A stretch of DNA of 44,080 nt. Origin: Paracoccaceae bacterium (GTDB lineage Bacteria; Pseudomonadota; Alphaproteobacteria; Rhodobacterales; Rhodobacteraceae). The notes under the pieces were generated by a model, which did no database searches, had not been told where the DNA came from, and saw nothing but the letters and a program-made list of their open reading frames with translations. Positions 33,658-40,789 of the stretch are shown piece by piece. The DNA lies in NCBI GenBank assembly GCA_027069385.1, contig JALXER010000285.1:1-44080 (forward strand). The letters are read 5' to 3'. Within the stretch, counting starts at the first letter, position 1; every line of letters begins with the position of its first letter. The translations under genes and the position numbers were made by a program.

Positions 33658-34194
33658 TCAGGCCAGCATGTCCCGGGCGGCCCGAAAGGTATCCGCCAGA
33701 TTTTGCGCCAACGCCTCTTCTTCATCGGAGGGCTGCACACGCGCTTCCGAGAGCATCGGAAAGGTCACCAAAGACACTTCCCAAAGCTCGATTTCATGCA
33801 GCAACCGGCCCGAACCGGCCTTCTCGCTGCGCTTGGTGCGATAGCCGATCGACAAGCCGTCAATCGCCCCCGCTTCCAACAGAACCTGCGCCTCTCGGGC
33901 GGCCTGAACGTCGGTCAGCAAACGCCCCTTGACCCGCAGGCCCCGGTCATCCTCGACCACCTCGTCCCAGACCCCGATCGGCTGGTGCGGGTTATGCTGC
34001 CAGAGCATTTTTACCCGCCCGTTCAACGCCTTAAGGCACTTCTGATAGGCCCCCTTCTGCACCATGTCGCCGCCCTGATCGCGGGCACCGAACAGGCTGG
34101 CATAGCCGCTAATCTGCGTCCCGTTGACCGCCGCTTCCTCTAGCGCACAAAACTTGGTTTCATAGGGAGGCCCCATGAAATTTTGGTAATTCAT
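33658..34194 (-). CDS. GTA g4, HK97-family prohead protease
   Basis: 178 aa from the ATG at 34194, which has GGAAAC about 4-8 bases upstream. An in-frame start at 34233 lies within a palindromic repeat and adds non-homologous residues. The catalytic region is visible: ISGYASLFGARDQGGDMVQK, the His of MLWQHNPHQPIG, and the Ser of AIDGLSIGYRT. It cleaves the capsid precursor encoded next. The acidic tail is typical. Confidence 0.94.
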   Translation of the reverse strand: MNYQNFMGPPYETKFCALEEAAVNGTQISGYASLFGARDQGGDMVQKGAYQKCLKALNGRVKMLWQHNPHQPIGVWDEVVEDDRGLRVKGRLLTDVQAAREAQVLLEAGAIDGLSIGYRTKRSEKAGSGRLLHEIELWEVSLVTFPMLSEARVQPSDEEEALAQNLADTFRAARDMLA

Positions 34195-34212
34195 CCTGTT
34201 TCCTTTCCGTAA

Positions 34213-34234
34213 GGTGCGTGGGTCTCCACGCACC
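34213..34234. repeat. Short palindromic repeat, variant B, between g3.5 and g4
   Basis: Perfect inverted repeat GGTGCGTGG - GTCT - CCACGCACC (arms 34213-34221 and 34226-34234). It fills most of the 48-bp gap between g3.5 and g4 inside the GTA operon. It could act as an mRNA hairpin. Confidence 0.75.
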
Positions 34235-34242
34235 GGTCACCC

Positions 34243-34479
34243 TCATCCACCTTTGAAAAAGGCCACCGCCACATTGGCCAAAAACAGGCTGGCGGCGCCA
34301 TAGACCGCCAGCCACATGCGCCGTTCCAGCCGTTCCAGCATGGTTTCAATGCCGTTCAGGCGGCGTTCCAGCCCGTTCCAGCGCTCGTCGGTTACGCGCT
34401 CGTGCGCGTCGATCCGGGCGGTTGCCGCATCGAAAGGCTCGTATAAATAGCGCGAGCCGCCGCTGGCCCGCTTACGCAT
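34243..34479 (-). CDS. GTA g3.5, head formation protein (rcc01685 family)
   Basis: 78 aa. A polar N-terminus and the coiled-coil-like EPFDAATARIDAHERVTDER, WNGLERRLNGIETMLERLER are followed by one membrane segment, MWLAVYGAASLFLANVAVAF. The family (named after RCAP_rcc01685) is needed for head formation in RcGTA, as I recall. It overlaps the portal gene by 8 bp. Confidence 0.9.
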   Translation of the reverse strand: MRKRASGGSRYLYEPFDAATARIDAHERVTDERWNGLERRLNGIETMLERLERRMWLAVYGAASLFLANVAVAFFKGG

Positions 34480-35641
34480 CCATCACCGCAGGCAGGCCCA
34501 GCATCCGGCGCTTTTCCGTCGGGCTCAGGAAGTCCGCGGTTGCGATACGCCGCCACTGCGATTCCCGCTCGACCGACAGGGCATGGATGTTATCCAGATC
34601 GGGGCGCAGGCTCAGCATCTCGCCGTAGTAATCCGCCAGCCAGTTCCCCAGCGCCGCCATGGTCTTTGCCACCAAAGGCAGCACCGTCAGGCGGAAAAAG
34701 GCGCGGTTGGCCTCGGCATAATTGGCATAGGTCGCATCGCCGGGCAGGCCCAGCAGCATCGGTGGCACCCCGAAGGCCAGCGCGATTTCGCGCGCAGCGC
34801 TTTCCTTGGTTTTCTGGAATTCCATATCCGAAGGGCTAAACCCCATCGGCTTCCAGTCCAGCCCCCCTTCCAGCAACATCGGCCGCCCCGCATTGCGCGC
34901 GCCCTGATGGTTGCTTTCCAGCTCGCTGACCAGCCGGTCATACTGGTCATTGGCCATGGCCCCCATGCCGTCGGCACCCTTATAGACGATCGCCCCCGAA
35001 GGCCGCGCCGCATTGTCGAGCAACGATTTCGACCACGCGCTTGCAGCGTTATGGACATCCAGCGCCGAGCCAGCCGCCGCCATCGGCGACAGCCCGTAAT
35101 GGTCATCGGCGGGGTGAAAGGTTTTGACATGCAGAACCGGCGGCACCGCGCCGCCAAGCTCGAACCGGTGCTTTTTCGCCCCGACCGCATATTCATAGGC
35201 CACCGGCCAGCCATCGGCCCCCGGCACCACCCGCATCCGGTCCGAACGCAGTACAAACAATTCACCCGGAGCACCGCTGTCATCCACCGCCGCGGCCTCC
35301 AGATAGCCGTCGCCGGACAGCAACAACTGCCCATAGAACGCCTCCAGCAGGTCAGCATTGCCCTGGGCGCCGTTGGGGCGCTGCAACAGGGCCAGCATCG
35401 GATGCGTGTCATAGCGCCGCTCGGCATCCTGCAACGTCACCGGCACCGCCGCCGCCGCTTCGGCAATCATCTTGACACAGCGAAACCCGATCGGGTTGCC
35501 CACAAAGCCGTTGCGCGTCAGGCTTACCACATCGCGCCCCGACCACGCGGCGCGGCCATTGCTGTGAAAAGCCACCACACCCGCCGCCGCGCTGGCCTTG
35601 GCCTCTGGCGGTTTGGCCGATTTAAAAAGCTGCAAAACCAT
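34472..35641 (-). CDS. GTA g3, portal protein
   Basis: 389 aa from the ATG at 35641 (MVLQLFKSAKP), which has AAAGGAG ten bases upstream; an in-frame extension to 35689 runs through a palindromic repeat. HK97-type portal motifs include VSLTRNGFVGNPIGFRCVKM, LLQRPNGAQGNADLLEAFYG, GDGYLEA, HVKTFHPADDHYGLSPMAA and FGVPPMLLGLPGDATYANY. It forms the dodecameric DNA channel of the head. It is followed by g3.5 with an 8-bp overlap. Confidence 0.95.
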   Translation of the reverse strand: MVLQLFKSAKPPEAKASAAAGVVAFHSNGRAAWSGRDVVSLTRNGFVGNPIGFRCVKMIAEAAAAVPVTLQDAERRYDTHPMLALLQRPNGAQGNADLLEAFYGQLLLSGDGYLEAAAVDDSGAPGELFVLRSDRMRVVPGADGWPVAYEYAVGAKKHRFELGGAVPPVLHVKTFHPADDHYGLSPMAAAGSALDVHNAASAWSKSLLDNAARPSGAIVYKGADGMGAMANDQYDRLVSELESNHQGARNAGRPMLLEGGLDWKPMGFSPSDMEFQKTKESAAREIALAFGVPPMLLGLPGDATYANYAEANRAFFRLTVLPLVAKTMAALGNWLADYYGEMLSLRPDLDNIHALSVERESQWRRIATADFLSPTEKRRMLGLPAVMDA

Positions 35642-35673
35642 TAAGTTACGCTCCTTTATTGTCGTTTCCCTTG

Positions 35674-35694
35674 GGTGCGTGGACCCCACGCACC
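35674..35694. repeat. Short palindromic repeat, variant B, between g2 and g3
   Basis: Inverted repeat GGTGCGTGG - ACC - CCACGCACC (arms 35674-35682 and 35686-35694), with flanking TT/AA that lengthen the stem imperfectly. It lies in the 80-bp gap between the terminase stop and the portal start. Confidence 0.75.
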
Positions 35695-35721
35695 AACATA
35701 ATTCCTGCCCCGCAAGACCCG

Positions 35722-37080
35722 CTACAACCCGCGAACCCTCGGGGCCAAAAACACCGCGGCCGGATCAATCATCAGGTCGGTTATTGCCCAGACCAGCGCA
35801 TCCACCCGGTCCGGGCTGCCCTGCCCCGAATACCCCTGCGCGCCCATCTGGCACATCTGATCCTCAAGCGTGTTCAGCCCCGAAACATGCGCCACGCGGC
35901 CCTGCTCATACAGCGCCGCCACCGGCTCGGCCCGCGCCACCTTGCCCCGAGAGGCCCGCACGGCCCGATAAGGGATCAGCGGGTCGATCTGCCGGATCAG
36001 GCTTTCGACCAGTTCTCCGCCCTGATTGACCTCGGCCACCAGCCGGTCCGCGCCAAATTCGTGAAACGCCTCTACCGCCGCAGCCGCCCATGTTTGCGGG
36101 CTGGCCCCTTGCAGGCTGGCATCTTTCAGCACCACAGCGCGCCAGTTCACCGGCGGCCCGTTGGCCAGCACTCCGGCCACCACAATCCCGCAGGTATCGG
36201 CGTTTTTGCCGCTGGTCACCGGCGGGTCCACCGCCACCACCACCCGCGTCAGGTCCGGCACCTGCCCGACCCGCGCCGCATCCAGTGCGGCAAAATTCCA
36301 TAGCGCCCCTTCGTCGGCGCTCAGCAACTCGCCGTCCAGTTCCTGCCGGCCCAGACGCGAACCTTTGTATTTCTCGGTCACATAGCGCAGAAAAGACTCC
36401 GCCAGATTGGCCCGGTTCGCCCTCGTCGGGGCCGAGGTCTGCACCGTTGCCTTATCGGCCAGAATTTCGCGTAACAGCGGGTTATTGCGCGGCGTGGTCG
36501 TAACCACCTGCCGCGGCGCGTCACCCAGACGCAAGGCGAATTGCAGCATATCCCAAGTGTCCTGCCCGCGCTTCCACTTGGCCAGTTCGTCAACCCAGGC
36601 CGCATCGAATTGCGGCCCGCGCAGCGATTCGGGGTCGCTGGCCGAATAGACCTCGGCCACCGCGCCATTGGGCCATAGCAGCCGTTTGCGGCTGGCCTGC
36701 CATTCGGGTCTGCGGTCCGGCGGACTGCAGGCCAGAATGCCGCTTTCCCCCAGCACCATGACTTCGCGGGTCTGGTCGATGGTTTCTCCGATCAGCGCCA
36801 CGCGGCGGCATCGCCCCGCATCCGTCGGCCCCGCCCCTTCGACCTGCGCGCGCACCCATTCGGCCCCGGCGCGGGTTTTGCCCGCCCCGCGACCGCCCAG
36901 CACCACCCATGTTGTCCAATCCCCCTCGGGTGGCAACTGGTGCCCCAGGGCCCACAGCTCGAACAGCCATGGCAGGGACACCAGCGCGTTCGGGCTTAGG
37001 CCGTTCAGCGCTTTAATCAGCGCTTCCGGCGTTAGCCCGTCTAGATAATCGATCGCGGATTTCGCGTCTTGCCGCGTCAA
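35722..37080 (-). CDS. GTA g2, large terminase (DNA packaging ATPase-nuclease)
   Basis: About 452 aa from a TTG at 37080 (the start is uncertain; the frame is open to an ATG at 37182, which would overlap g1 by 170 bp). Walker A is LGGRGAGKTRAGAEWV, Walker B AAWVDELAKW, and the coupling segment VVTTTPRNNPLL. The RNase-H-like nuclease begins VVVAVDPPVTSGKNADTCG, with the acidic residues of ADRLVAEVNQGGELV and RVDALVWAITDLM later. It packages host DNA into the head. Homologues start 15-25 residues before the LPWLFE motif, which favours the shorter start. Confidence 0.93.
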   Translation of the reverse strand: MTRQDAKSAIDYLDGLTPEALIKALNGLSPNALVSLPWLFELWALGHQLPPEGDWTTWVVLGGRGAGKTRAGAEWVRAQVEGAGPTDAGRCRRVALIGETIDQTREVMVLGESGILACSPPDRRPEWQASRKRLLWPNGAVAEVYSASDPESLRGPQFDAAWVDELAKWKRGQDTWDMLQFALRLGDAPRQVVTTTPRNNPLLREILADKATVQTSAPTRANRANLAESFLRYVTEKYKGSRLGRQELDGELLSADEGALWNFAALDAARVGQVPDLTRVVVAVDPPVTSGKNADTCGIVVAGVLANGPPVNWRAVVLKDASLQGASPQTWAAAAVEAFHEFGADRLVAEVNQGGELVESLIRQIDPLIPYRAVRASRGKVARAEPVAALYEQGRVAHVSGLNTLEDQMCQMGAQGYSGQGSPDRVDALVWAITDLMIDPAAVFLAPRVRGL

Positions 37081-37330
37081 GGTCGAGCGCAGTAAGTCCT
37101 GCCGCTTCAGTTCCTTTCTCGCGTTTTGCAAGCGCAACCTCCAGATCCACAACCTGTTGTAAGTGTTTGAAATGAGAGGCAATCATCGCGCGCTGTTCCG
37201 CGCTTGAATCGGCTGATCCAAGCCCGGCTTCCAGCCGTTCGATGAATACCTCCAACCCTTTGGCCAAGCGACGATAAACGAACCGCGCCGACTTCAGGGT
37301 ATCCTTACCAGGGGATAATTTCGATTTCAT
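37013..37330 (-). CDS. GTA g1, small terminase-like protein
   Basis: 105 aa from the ATG at 37330. Mostly helical, with FVYRRLAKGLEVFIERLEAG and AMIASHFKHLQQVVDLEVAL, then a basic Ala/Arg-rich tail (ALDLDAARREIRDRLSRRAN). Position and the HLQQVVDLE motif match GTA g1 proteins, a poorly conserved small terminase. It overlaps the start region of g2. The frame is open further upstream to 37384, but that extension runs through the hairpin described at 37371-37399, so the later ATG is preferred. Confidence 0.85.
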   Translation of the reverse strand: MKSKLSPGKDTLKSARFVYRRLAKGLEVFIERLEAGLGSADSSAEQRAMIASHFKHLQQVVDLEVALAKREKGTEAAGLTALDLDAARREIRDRLSRRANAGSAD

Positions 37331-37370
37331 ATGATAAGCTTTCGTCTGCTCCGCATAGGGGCAGAAACGA

Positions 37371-37399
37371 GAAAAGCGGCCCATCTTTCGATGATCCGC
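37371..37399 (-). terminator. Intrinsic-terminator-like hairpin in the GTA leader
   Basis: On the minus strand, GCGGATCATC (37399-37390) pairs with GATGGGCCGC (37385-37376), one mismatch and one wobble, around a GAAA tetraloop. TTTTC follows directly (37375-37371). It sits 41 bp before the g1 ATG and about 20 nt after the predicted transcription start. It has the form of an attenuator or of the 3' end of a ~50-nt leader RNA. Confidence 0.6.
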
Positions 37400-37426
37400 T
37401 TGCCCACTTCTTCCAGCTTGTCACAA

Positions 37427-37455
37427 GTTATACCCGCAAGCGTTCACAATGTCAA
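37427..37455 (-). promoter_or_regulatory. Near-consensus sigma70 promoter of the GTA operon
   Basis: On the minus strand TTGACA (37455-37450), a 17-bp spacer and TATAAC (37432-37427). Transcription would start near 37420, about 90 nt before g1. The RcGTA promoter is, as I recall, activated by GafA, so such a strong core promoter is unexpected unless output is held back by the hairpin downstream or by repression. Confidence 0.75.
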
Positions 37456-37483
37456 GAATTAAATCTTGGGTTGTGTGTGGGGC

Positions 37484-37504
37484 GGCGCGTGGAGACCACG
37501 CACC
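37484..37504. repeat. Short palindromic repeat, variant B, upstream of the GTA promoter
   Basis: GGCGCGTGG - AGA - CCACGCACC (arms 37484-37492 and 37496-37504; one position pairs as a mismatch or wobble), followed by CTAC. It lies between the mltG stop and the GTA promoter. Confidence 0.7.
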
Positions 37505-37523
37505 CTACGCTTATCCCCTTGAT

Positions 37524-38504
37524 TTAGTTGCCGTTTTCAATGGCGCGCCAGCGAGCAACATTTGCTTGGTGATCGGCCAGATTGGTTGCAAAGGCATGCC
37601 CGCCCGACCCGTCGGCGACAAAATACAGGTACGGGGTTTCATCGGGATTCGCGGCGGCTTCGATGGCGGCGCGCCCCGGATTGGCAATCGGCGTCGGGGG
37701 CAGGCCCGCATGCAGATAGGTGTTATAAGGCGTGTCCGCCGCCAGTTCCGATTCGTGCAACCCGTGCCCCAGTTTTTCGCGCCCCAGCGTAATGCCATAG
37801 GCCACCGTCGGGTCGGTTTGCAGGCGCATGCCTTGGCGCAACCGGTTGATAAAGACCGAGGCCACCTGCGGGCGCTCTCCGTCAACGCCGGTTTCCTTTT
37901 CGACGATAGAGGCCAGCACCAGCAACTCTTCGATCGTGTTGACCGGCAGGGTCGGGTCATGACCGGCCCAGGCGTCGCTCAGGATTTTGTTCTGGGCGGT
38001 GACCATCGTGTCGATGATCGATTGCCGCGTTGCGCCGCGCCCGAACAGATAGGTGTCGGGGGCCAGCGCCCCTTCGTCGGGGATGGTGTCGATTTCGCCG
38101 CTCAGGTTGGGTTCAGCCTGCAACAGCTGCACCACCTCGTAACTGGTCAGCCCTTCGGGGATGGTCACCCGATACTGGATGCTGCGCCCCGAGACCAGAA
38201 TCTTGAGGATCTCGGCCATCGAGGCCCCCGCCGGAATGTTGTATTCGCCGAATTTCAGTTTCGAAGCCAGACCGGAATAGCGCACCCCGATGCGAAACAC
38301 CTCGGCATTGCCCAGCGCGCCCGCCTCGACCAGGCGCGGGGTGATATCGTCCAGATTATCCCCCGGTTCAACCACGATCACCACCGGTTCGGCCAGCGGA
38401 CCAGCGGCATAGAATTGCGAGCGCCCCCAGCCGACAGCCGCACCGGCAAGCAACAGGGCAAGGATGATGAATGTCAGTGCATTCGCAGCTAGGGAACGTC
38501 GCAC
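37524..38504 (-). CDS. mltG: Endolytic murein transglycosylase MltG
   Basis: Cuts nascent glycan strands in the peptidoglycan; 326 aa. An N-terminal membrane anchor (ALTFIILALLLAGAAVGWG) is followed by a LysM-like domain (VVIVVEPGDNLDDITPRLVE; VTIPEGLTSYEVVQLL) and the YceG/MltG catalytic domain. The catalytic Glu is in LASIVEKETG, with VFINRLRQGMRLQTDPTVAY and the final YNTYLHAGLPPTPIANPG. It starts three bases after the fabF stop, so it is co-transcribed with the fatty-acid genes. Confidence 0.95.
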   Translation of the reverse strand: MRRSLAANALTFIILALLLAGAAVGWGRSQFYAAGPLAEPVVIVVEPGDNLDDITPRLVEAGALGNAEVFRIGVRYSGLASKLKFGEYNIPAGASMAEILKILVSGRSIQYRVTIPEGLTSYEVVQLLQAEPNLSGEIDTIPDEGALAPDTYLFGRGATRQSIIDTMVTAQNKILSDAWAGHDPTLPVNTIEELLVLASIVEKETGVDGERPQVASVFINRLRQGMRLQTDPTVAYGITLGREKLGHGLHESELAADTPYNTYLHAGLPPTPIANPGRAAIEAAANPDETPYLYFVADGSGGHAFATNLADHQANVARWRAIENGN

Positions 38505-38507
38505 GAT

Positions 38508-39767
38508 TTATGCCTCGATCCGCTTGAAAATCACCGTGGCGTTGGTGCCGCCAAAGCCGAAAGAGTTGCTCATCGCCACATCGATCCGGCGTTTCACCGC
38601 CTTGTTCGGGGCCAGATCCAGCGTGGTTTCCACATCCGGATTGTCCAGATTGATCGTCGGCGGCGCGATCTGGTCACGAATCGCCAGTACCGAGAATATC
38701 GCCTCGACCGCGCCAGCGGCCCCCAGCAGATGCCCGATGGACGACTTGGTAGAGGACATGGTCGCGGTGCTGTCCTCGCCCAGCAGCCGCGTTACGGCCC
38801 CCAGCTCGATCGTGTCCGCCATAGTAGAAGTGCCGTGCGCGTTGACGTAATCCACCTCTGCAGGCTGTAATCCGGCCCGTTTCAGCGCCATTTTCATCGA
38901 CCGGTAACCGCCATCCCCGTCCGAAGCAGGGGCGGTGATGTGATAGGCGTCGCCCGACAGGCCATAGCCCACCACCTCGGCATAGATTTTGGCACCGCGC
39001 GCCTTGGCGTGTTCGTATTCTTCCAGCACCAGCATACCCGCGCCCTCGCCCATGACGAAACCGTCGCGGTCCGCGTCATAGGGGCGGCTGGCGTGTTCGG
39101 GGTCGTCGCGATGCTTGGTAGACAGCGCCTTGGCCGCGTTGAACCCCGCCACGCCGACGCCGCATATGGGCGATTCGGCACCGCCCGCAACCATCACATC
39201 CGCATCATCCCACATGATCAGCCGCGCCGCGTCGCCGATAGCATGGGCGCCGCTGGAACAGGCCGTTACCACCGCGTGGTTCGGCCCCTTGAAACCGTAT
39301 TTGATCGACACCTGCCCCGAACAAAGGTTGATCAGCGAGCCGGGAATAAAGAACGGCGAAACGCGGCGCGGGCCGCGCTCGTTCAGCAAAACCGCCGTGT
39401 CGGCGATGTTTTTCAACCCGCCAATCCCCGAGCCGATCATTACGCCGGTGCGCTCGCGCGATTCCTCGTCTTCGGGCATCCAGCCCGAATCCTCGACCGC
39501 CTGCGTGGCAGCACACATGGCAAACAGGATAAAATTATCCACCTTGCGCTGGTCCTTTTTGGCCATCCAGTCGTCGGGGTTAAAGGTGCCGTCGCTACCG
39601 TCGCCCAGCGGGATTTCGCAGGCATAATTGGTGGCAAATGCCGAGGCATCGAATTGCTTGATCGTGCCCGCAGCCGATTGTCCGGCCAACAGGCGTTCCC
39701 ACGATTTTTCCACGCCACAGGCAAGCGGGGTTAAGGCCCCCATTCCGGTAATTACAACGCGCCGCAT
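38508..39767 (-). CDS. fabF: 3-oxoacyl-ACP synthase II
   Basis: Elongates acyl-ACP with malonyl-ACP in fatty-acid synthesis; 419 aa. The catalytic triad is visible: Cys170 in VTACSSGAHAIG, His in VNAHGTSTMADTIE and His in KSSIGHLLGAAG. The late SFGFGGTNATVIF motif is intact. The ATG at 39767 (MRRVVITGMG) is preferred to a TTG two codons upstream; AGAGGG lies about ten bases before it. It precedes mltG by three bases. Confidence 0.97.
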   Translation of the reverse strand: MRRVVITGMGALTPLACGVEKSWERLLAGQSAAGTIKQFDASAFATNYACEIPLGDGSDGTFNPDDWMAKKDQRKVDNFILFAMCAATQAVEDSGWMPEDEESRERTGVMIGSGIGGLKNIADTAVLLNERGPRRVSPFFIPGSLINLCSGQVSIKYGFKGPNHAVVTACSSGAHAIGDAARLIMWDDADVMVAGGAESPICGVGVAGFNAAKALSTKHRDDPEHASRPYDADRDGFVMGEGAGMLVLEEYEHAKARGAKIYAEVVGYGLSGDAYHITAPASDGDGGYRSMKMALKRAGLQPAEVDYVNAHGTSTMADTIELGAVTRLLGEDSTATMSSTKSSIGHLLGAAGAVEAIFSVLAIRDQIAPPTINLDNPDVETTLDLAPNKAVKRRIDVAMSNSFGFGGTNATVIFKRIEA

Positions 39768-39848
39768 ATTCAACTGACCCTCTGTCTGACTGTTTTGCTT
39801 CTTTTACCCGATAGCCGCGCAACAGGGCAAGGCCCGCTGCCCGCGACG

Positions 39849-40268
39849 TTACGGAATAACGATTTCATTGCGAAAAAATGTCACGCTGTCGGTGCTGCCG
39901 TCATCATAGACGATTTCGACCGTCACCAGTTGCACCGAACCGGAAGGCAAGGTCACATAGGGCGGATGCACATCGGGGTGAATTGCCGAGGGCGTGTTGG
40001 TGTTGACATAGCATTCTTCCATCGGAAACGGAATCGTTGCCGGTTCGCCGTTCAGGCCATAGCGTACCTCGGACAGGCCGCAGCGAAACGTGGTCAGATG
40101 GGTGAAATACAGCAGGTCATTGCCGTTGAAATCGCGCACCCCGACCCAGTTACCTTTGGTTGCGTCCAGTATCGGGCGCACTTCGGCGGCGCTCATGAAT
40201 TGAGCCGAGGCAAGCCCGGGCAGTGCAATGCCCAGCGCCGTTATCACAGGAATCAAAATCTTTTTCAT
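39849..40268 (-). CDS. Unrecognised periplasmic protein between acpP and fabF
   Basis: 139 aa with a Sec signal peptide (MKKILIPVITALGIALPGLA, then SAQ). The mature part has GNWVGVRDFNGNDLLYFTHL, a pair of cysteines (FRCGLSEVRYG; MEECYVNT) that could form a disulfide, and VQLVTVEIVYDDGSTDSVTF near the end. It reads like a small beta-rich domain. It interrupts the usual acpP-fabF order. No family recognised. Confidence 0.8.
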   Translation of the reverse strand: MKKILIPVITALGIALPGLASAQFMSAAEVRPILDATKGNWVGVRDFNGNDLLYFTHLTTFRCGLSEVRYGLNGEPATIPFPMEECYVNTNTPSAIHPDVHPPYVTLPSGSVQLVTVEIVYDDGSTDSVTFFRNEIVIP

Positions 40269-40313
40269 AGGGTTATCCTTTGCAAATACCGACAGAATAC
40301 CGCCCCGCGCGTC

Positions 40314-40345
40314 AAAAAGAAAGCGGCACCCGCAAAGGTGCCGCT
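40314..40345 (-). terminator. Intrinsic terminator after acpP
   Basis: On the minus strand AGCGGCACC (40345-40337), loop TTTGCG, and GGTGCCGCT (40330-40322), followed by TTCTTTTT. It lies 26 bp after the acpP stop and would end a monocistronic acpP message, with partial read-through to the periplasmic-protein gene. Confidence 0.9.
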
Positions 40346-40370
40346 AAATCTTGCTCAAATCCGACCGGAT

Positions 40371-40604
40371 TTAGGCGTTTTCGGTAACGTATTTGACCGC
40401 GTCGCCAAAGCTCTGGATGTTTTCGGCTGCGTCATCGGGGATTTCGATGCCGAATTCCTCTTCAAAGGCCATTACCAGTTCAACGGTGTCAAGGCTGTCT
40501 GCGCCCAGATCATCGATGAAGGACGCGCCTTCAACAACTTTACCTTCGTCAACACTCAGGTGTTCGACAACAATTTTTTTCAGGCGATCAGCGATGTCGC
40601 TCAT
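40371..40604 (-). CDS. acpP: Acyl carrier protein
   Basis: Carries growing acyl chains on a phosphopantetheine arm; 77 aa from the ATG at 40604. The attachment Ser is Ser37 in LGADSLDTVELVMAFEEEFG. The acidic composition and C-terminal DAVKYVTENA are classical. AAGG lies nine bases before the ATG; the longer open frame upstream has no homology. A promoter upstream and a terminator downstream suggest a strong separate transcript. Confidence 0.97.
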   Translation of the reverse strand: MSDIADRLKKIVVEHLSVDEGKVVEGASFIDDLGADSLDTVELVMAFEEEFGIEIPDDAAENIQSFGDAVKYVTENA

Positions 40605-40740
40605 AGGTTTCATCCTTGTTTTCAATGAATGGCGTGGCCATTCGGCTTCGGTTCTAATTCGGGTCGCCAGTTTTCGGCGCGCCCTTTGCCAAAACGGCAA
40701 GAGCACCGTCAGGCGTGACCCGCGGCAAATCTCAAGCGGG

Positions 40741-40768
40741 GCTATAACATACCTGTGCTAGTTGGCAA
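40741..40768 (-). promoter_or_regulatory. Probable acpP promoter
   Basis: On the minus strand TTGCCA (40768-40763), a 16-bp spacer and TATAGC (40746-40741). The predicted leader to acpP is about 130 nt. Confidence 0.55.
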
Positions 40769-40789
40769 GTATTTTTCCGGATTCAACCG

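Noticed and set aside
22556..37330. Interpretation as an ordinary prophage
   Set aside because: No integrase, repressor, replication or lysis genes, no attachment-site repeats, and the gene order is exactly that of the GTA family next to fab/mltG/cysE genes.
37306..37424. Leader peptide starting at a GTG just after the GTA -10 box
   Set aside because: The GTG lies only two bases after the -10 hexamer, before the expected transcription start, has no ribosome-binding site, and the frame runs into g1.
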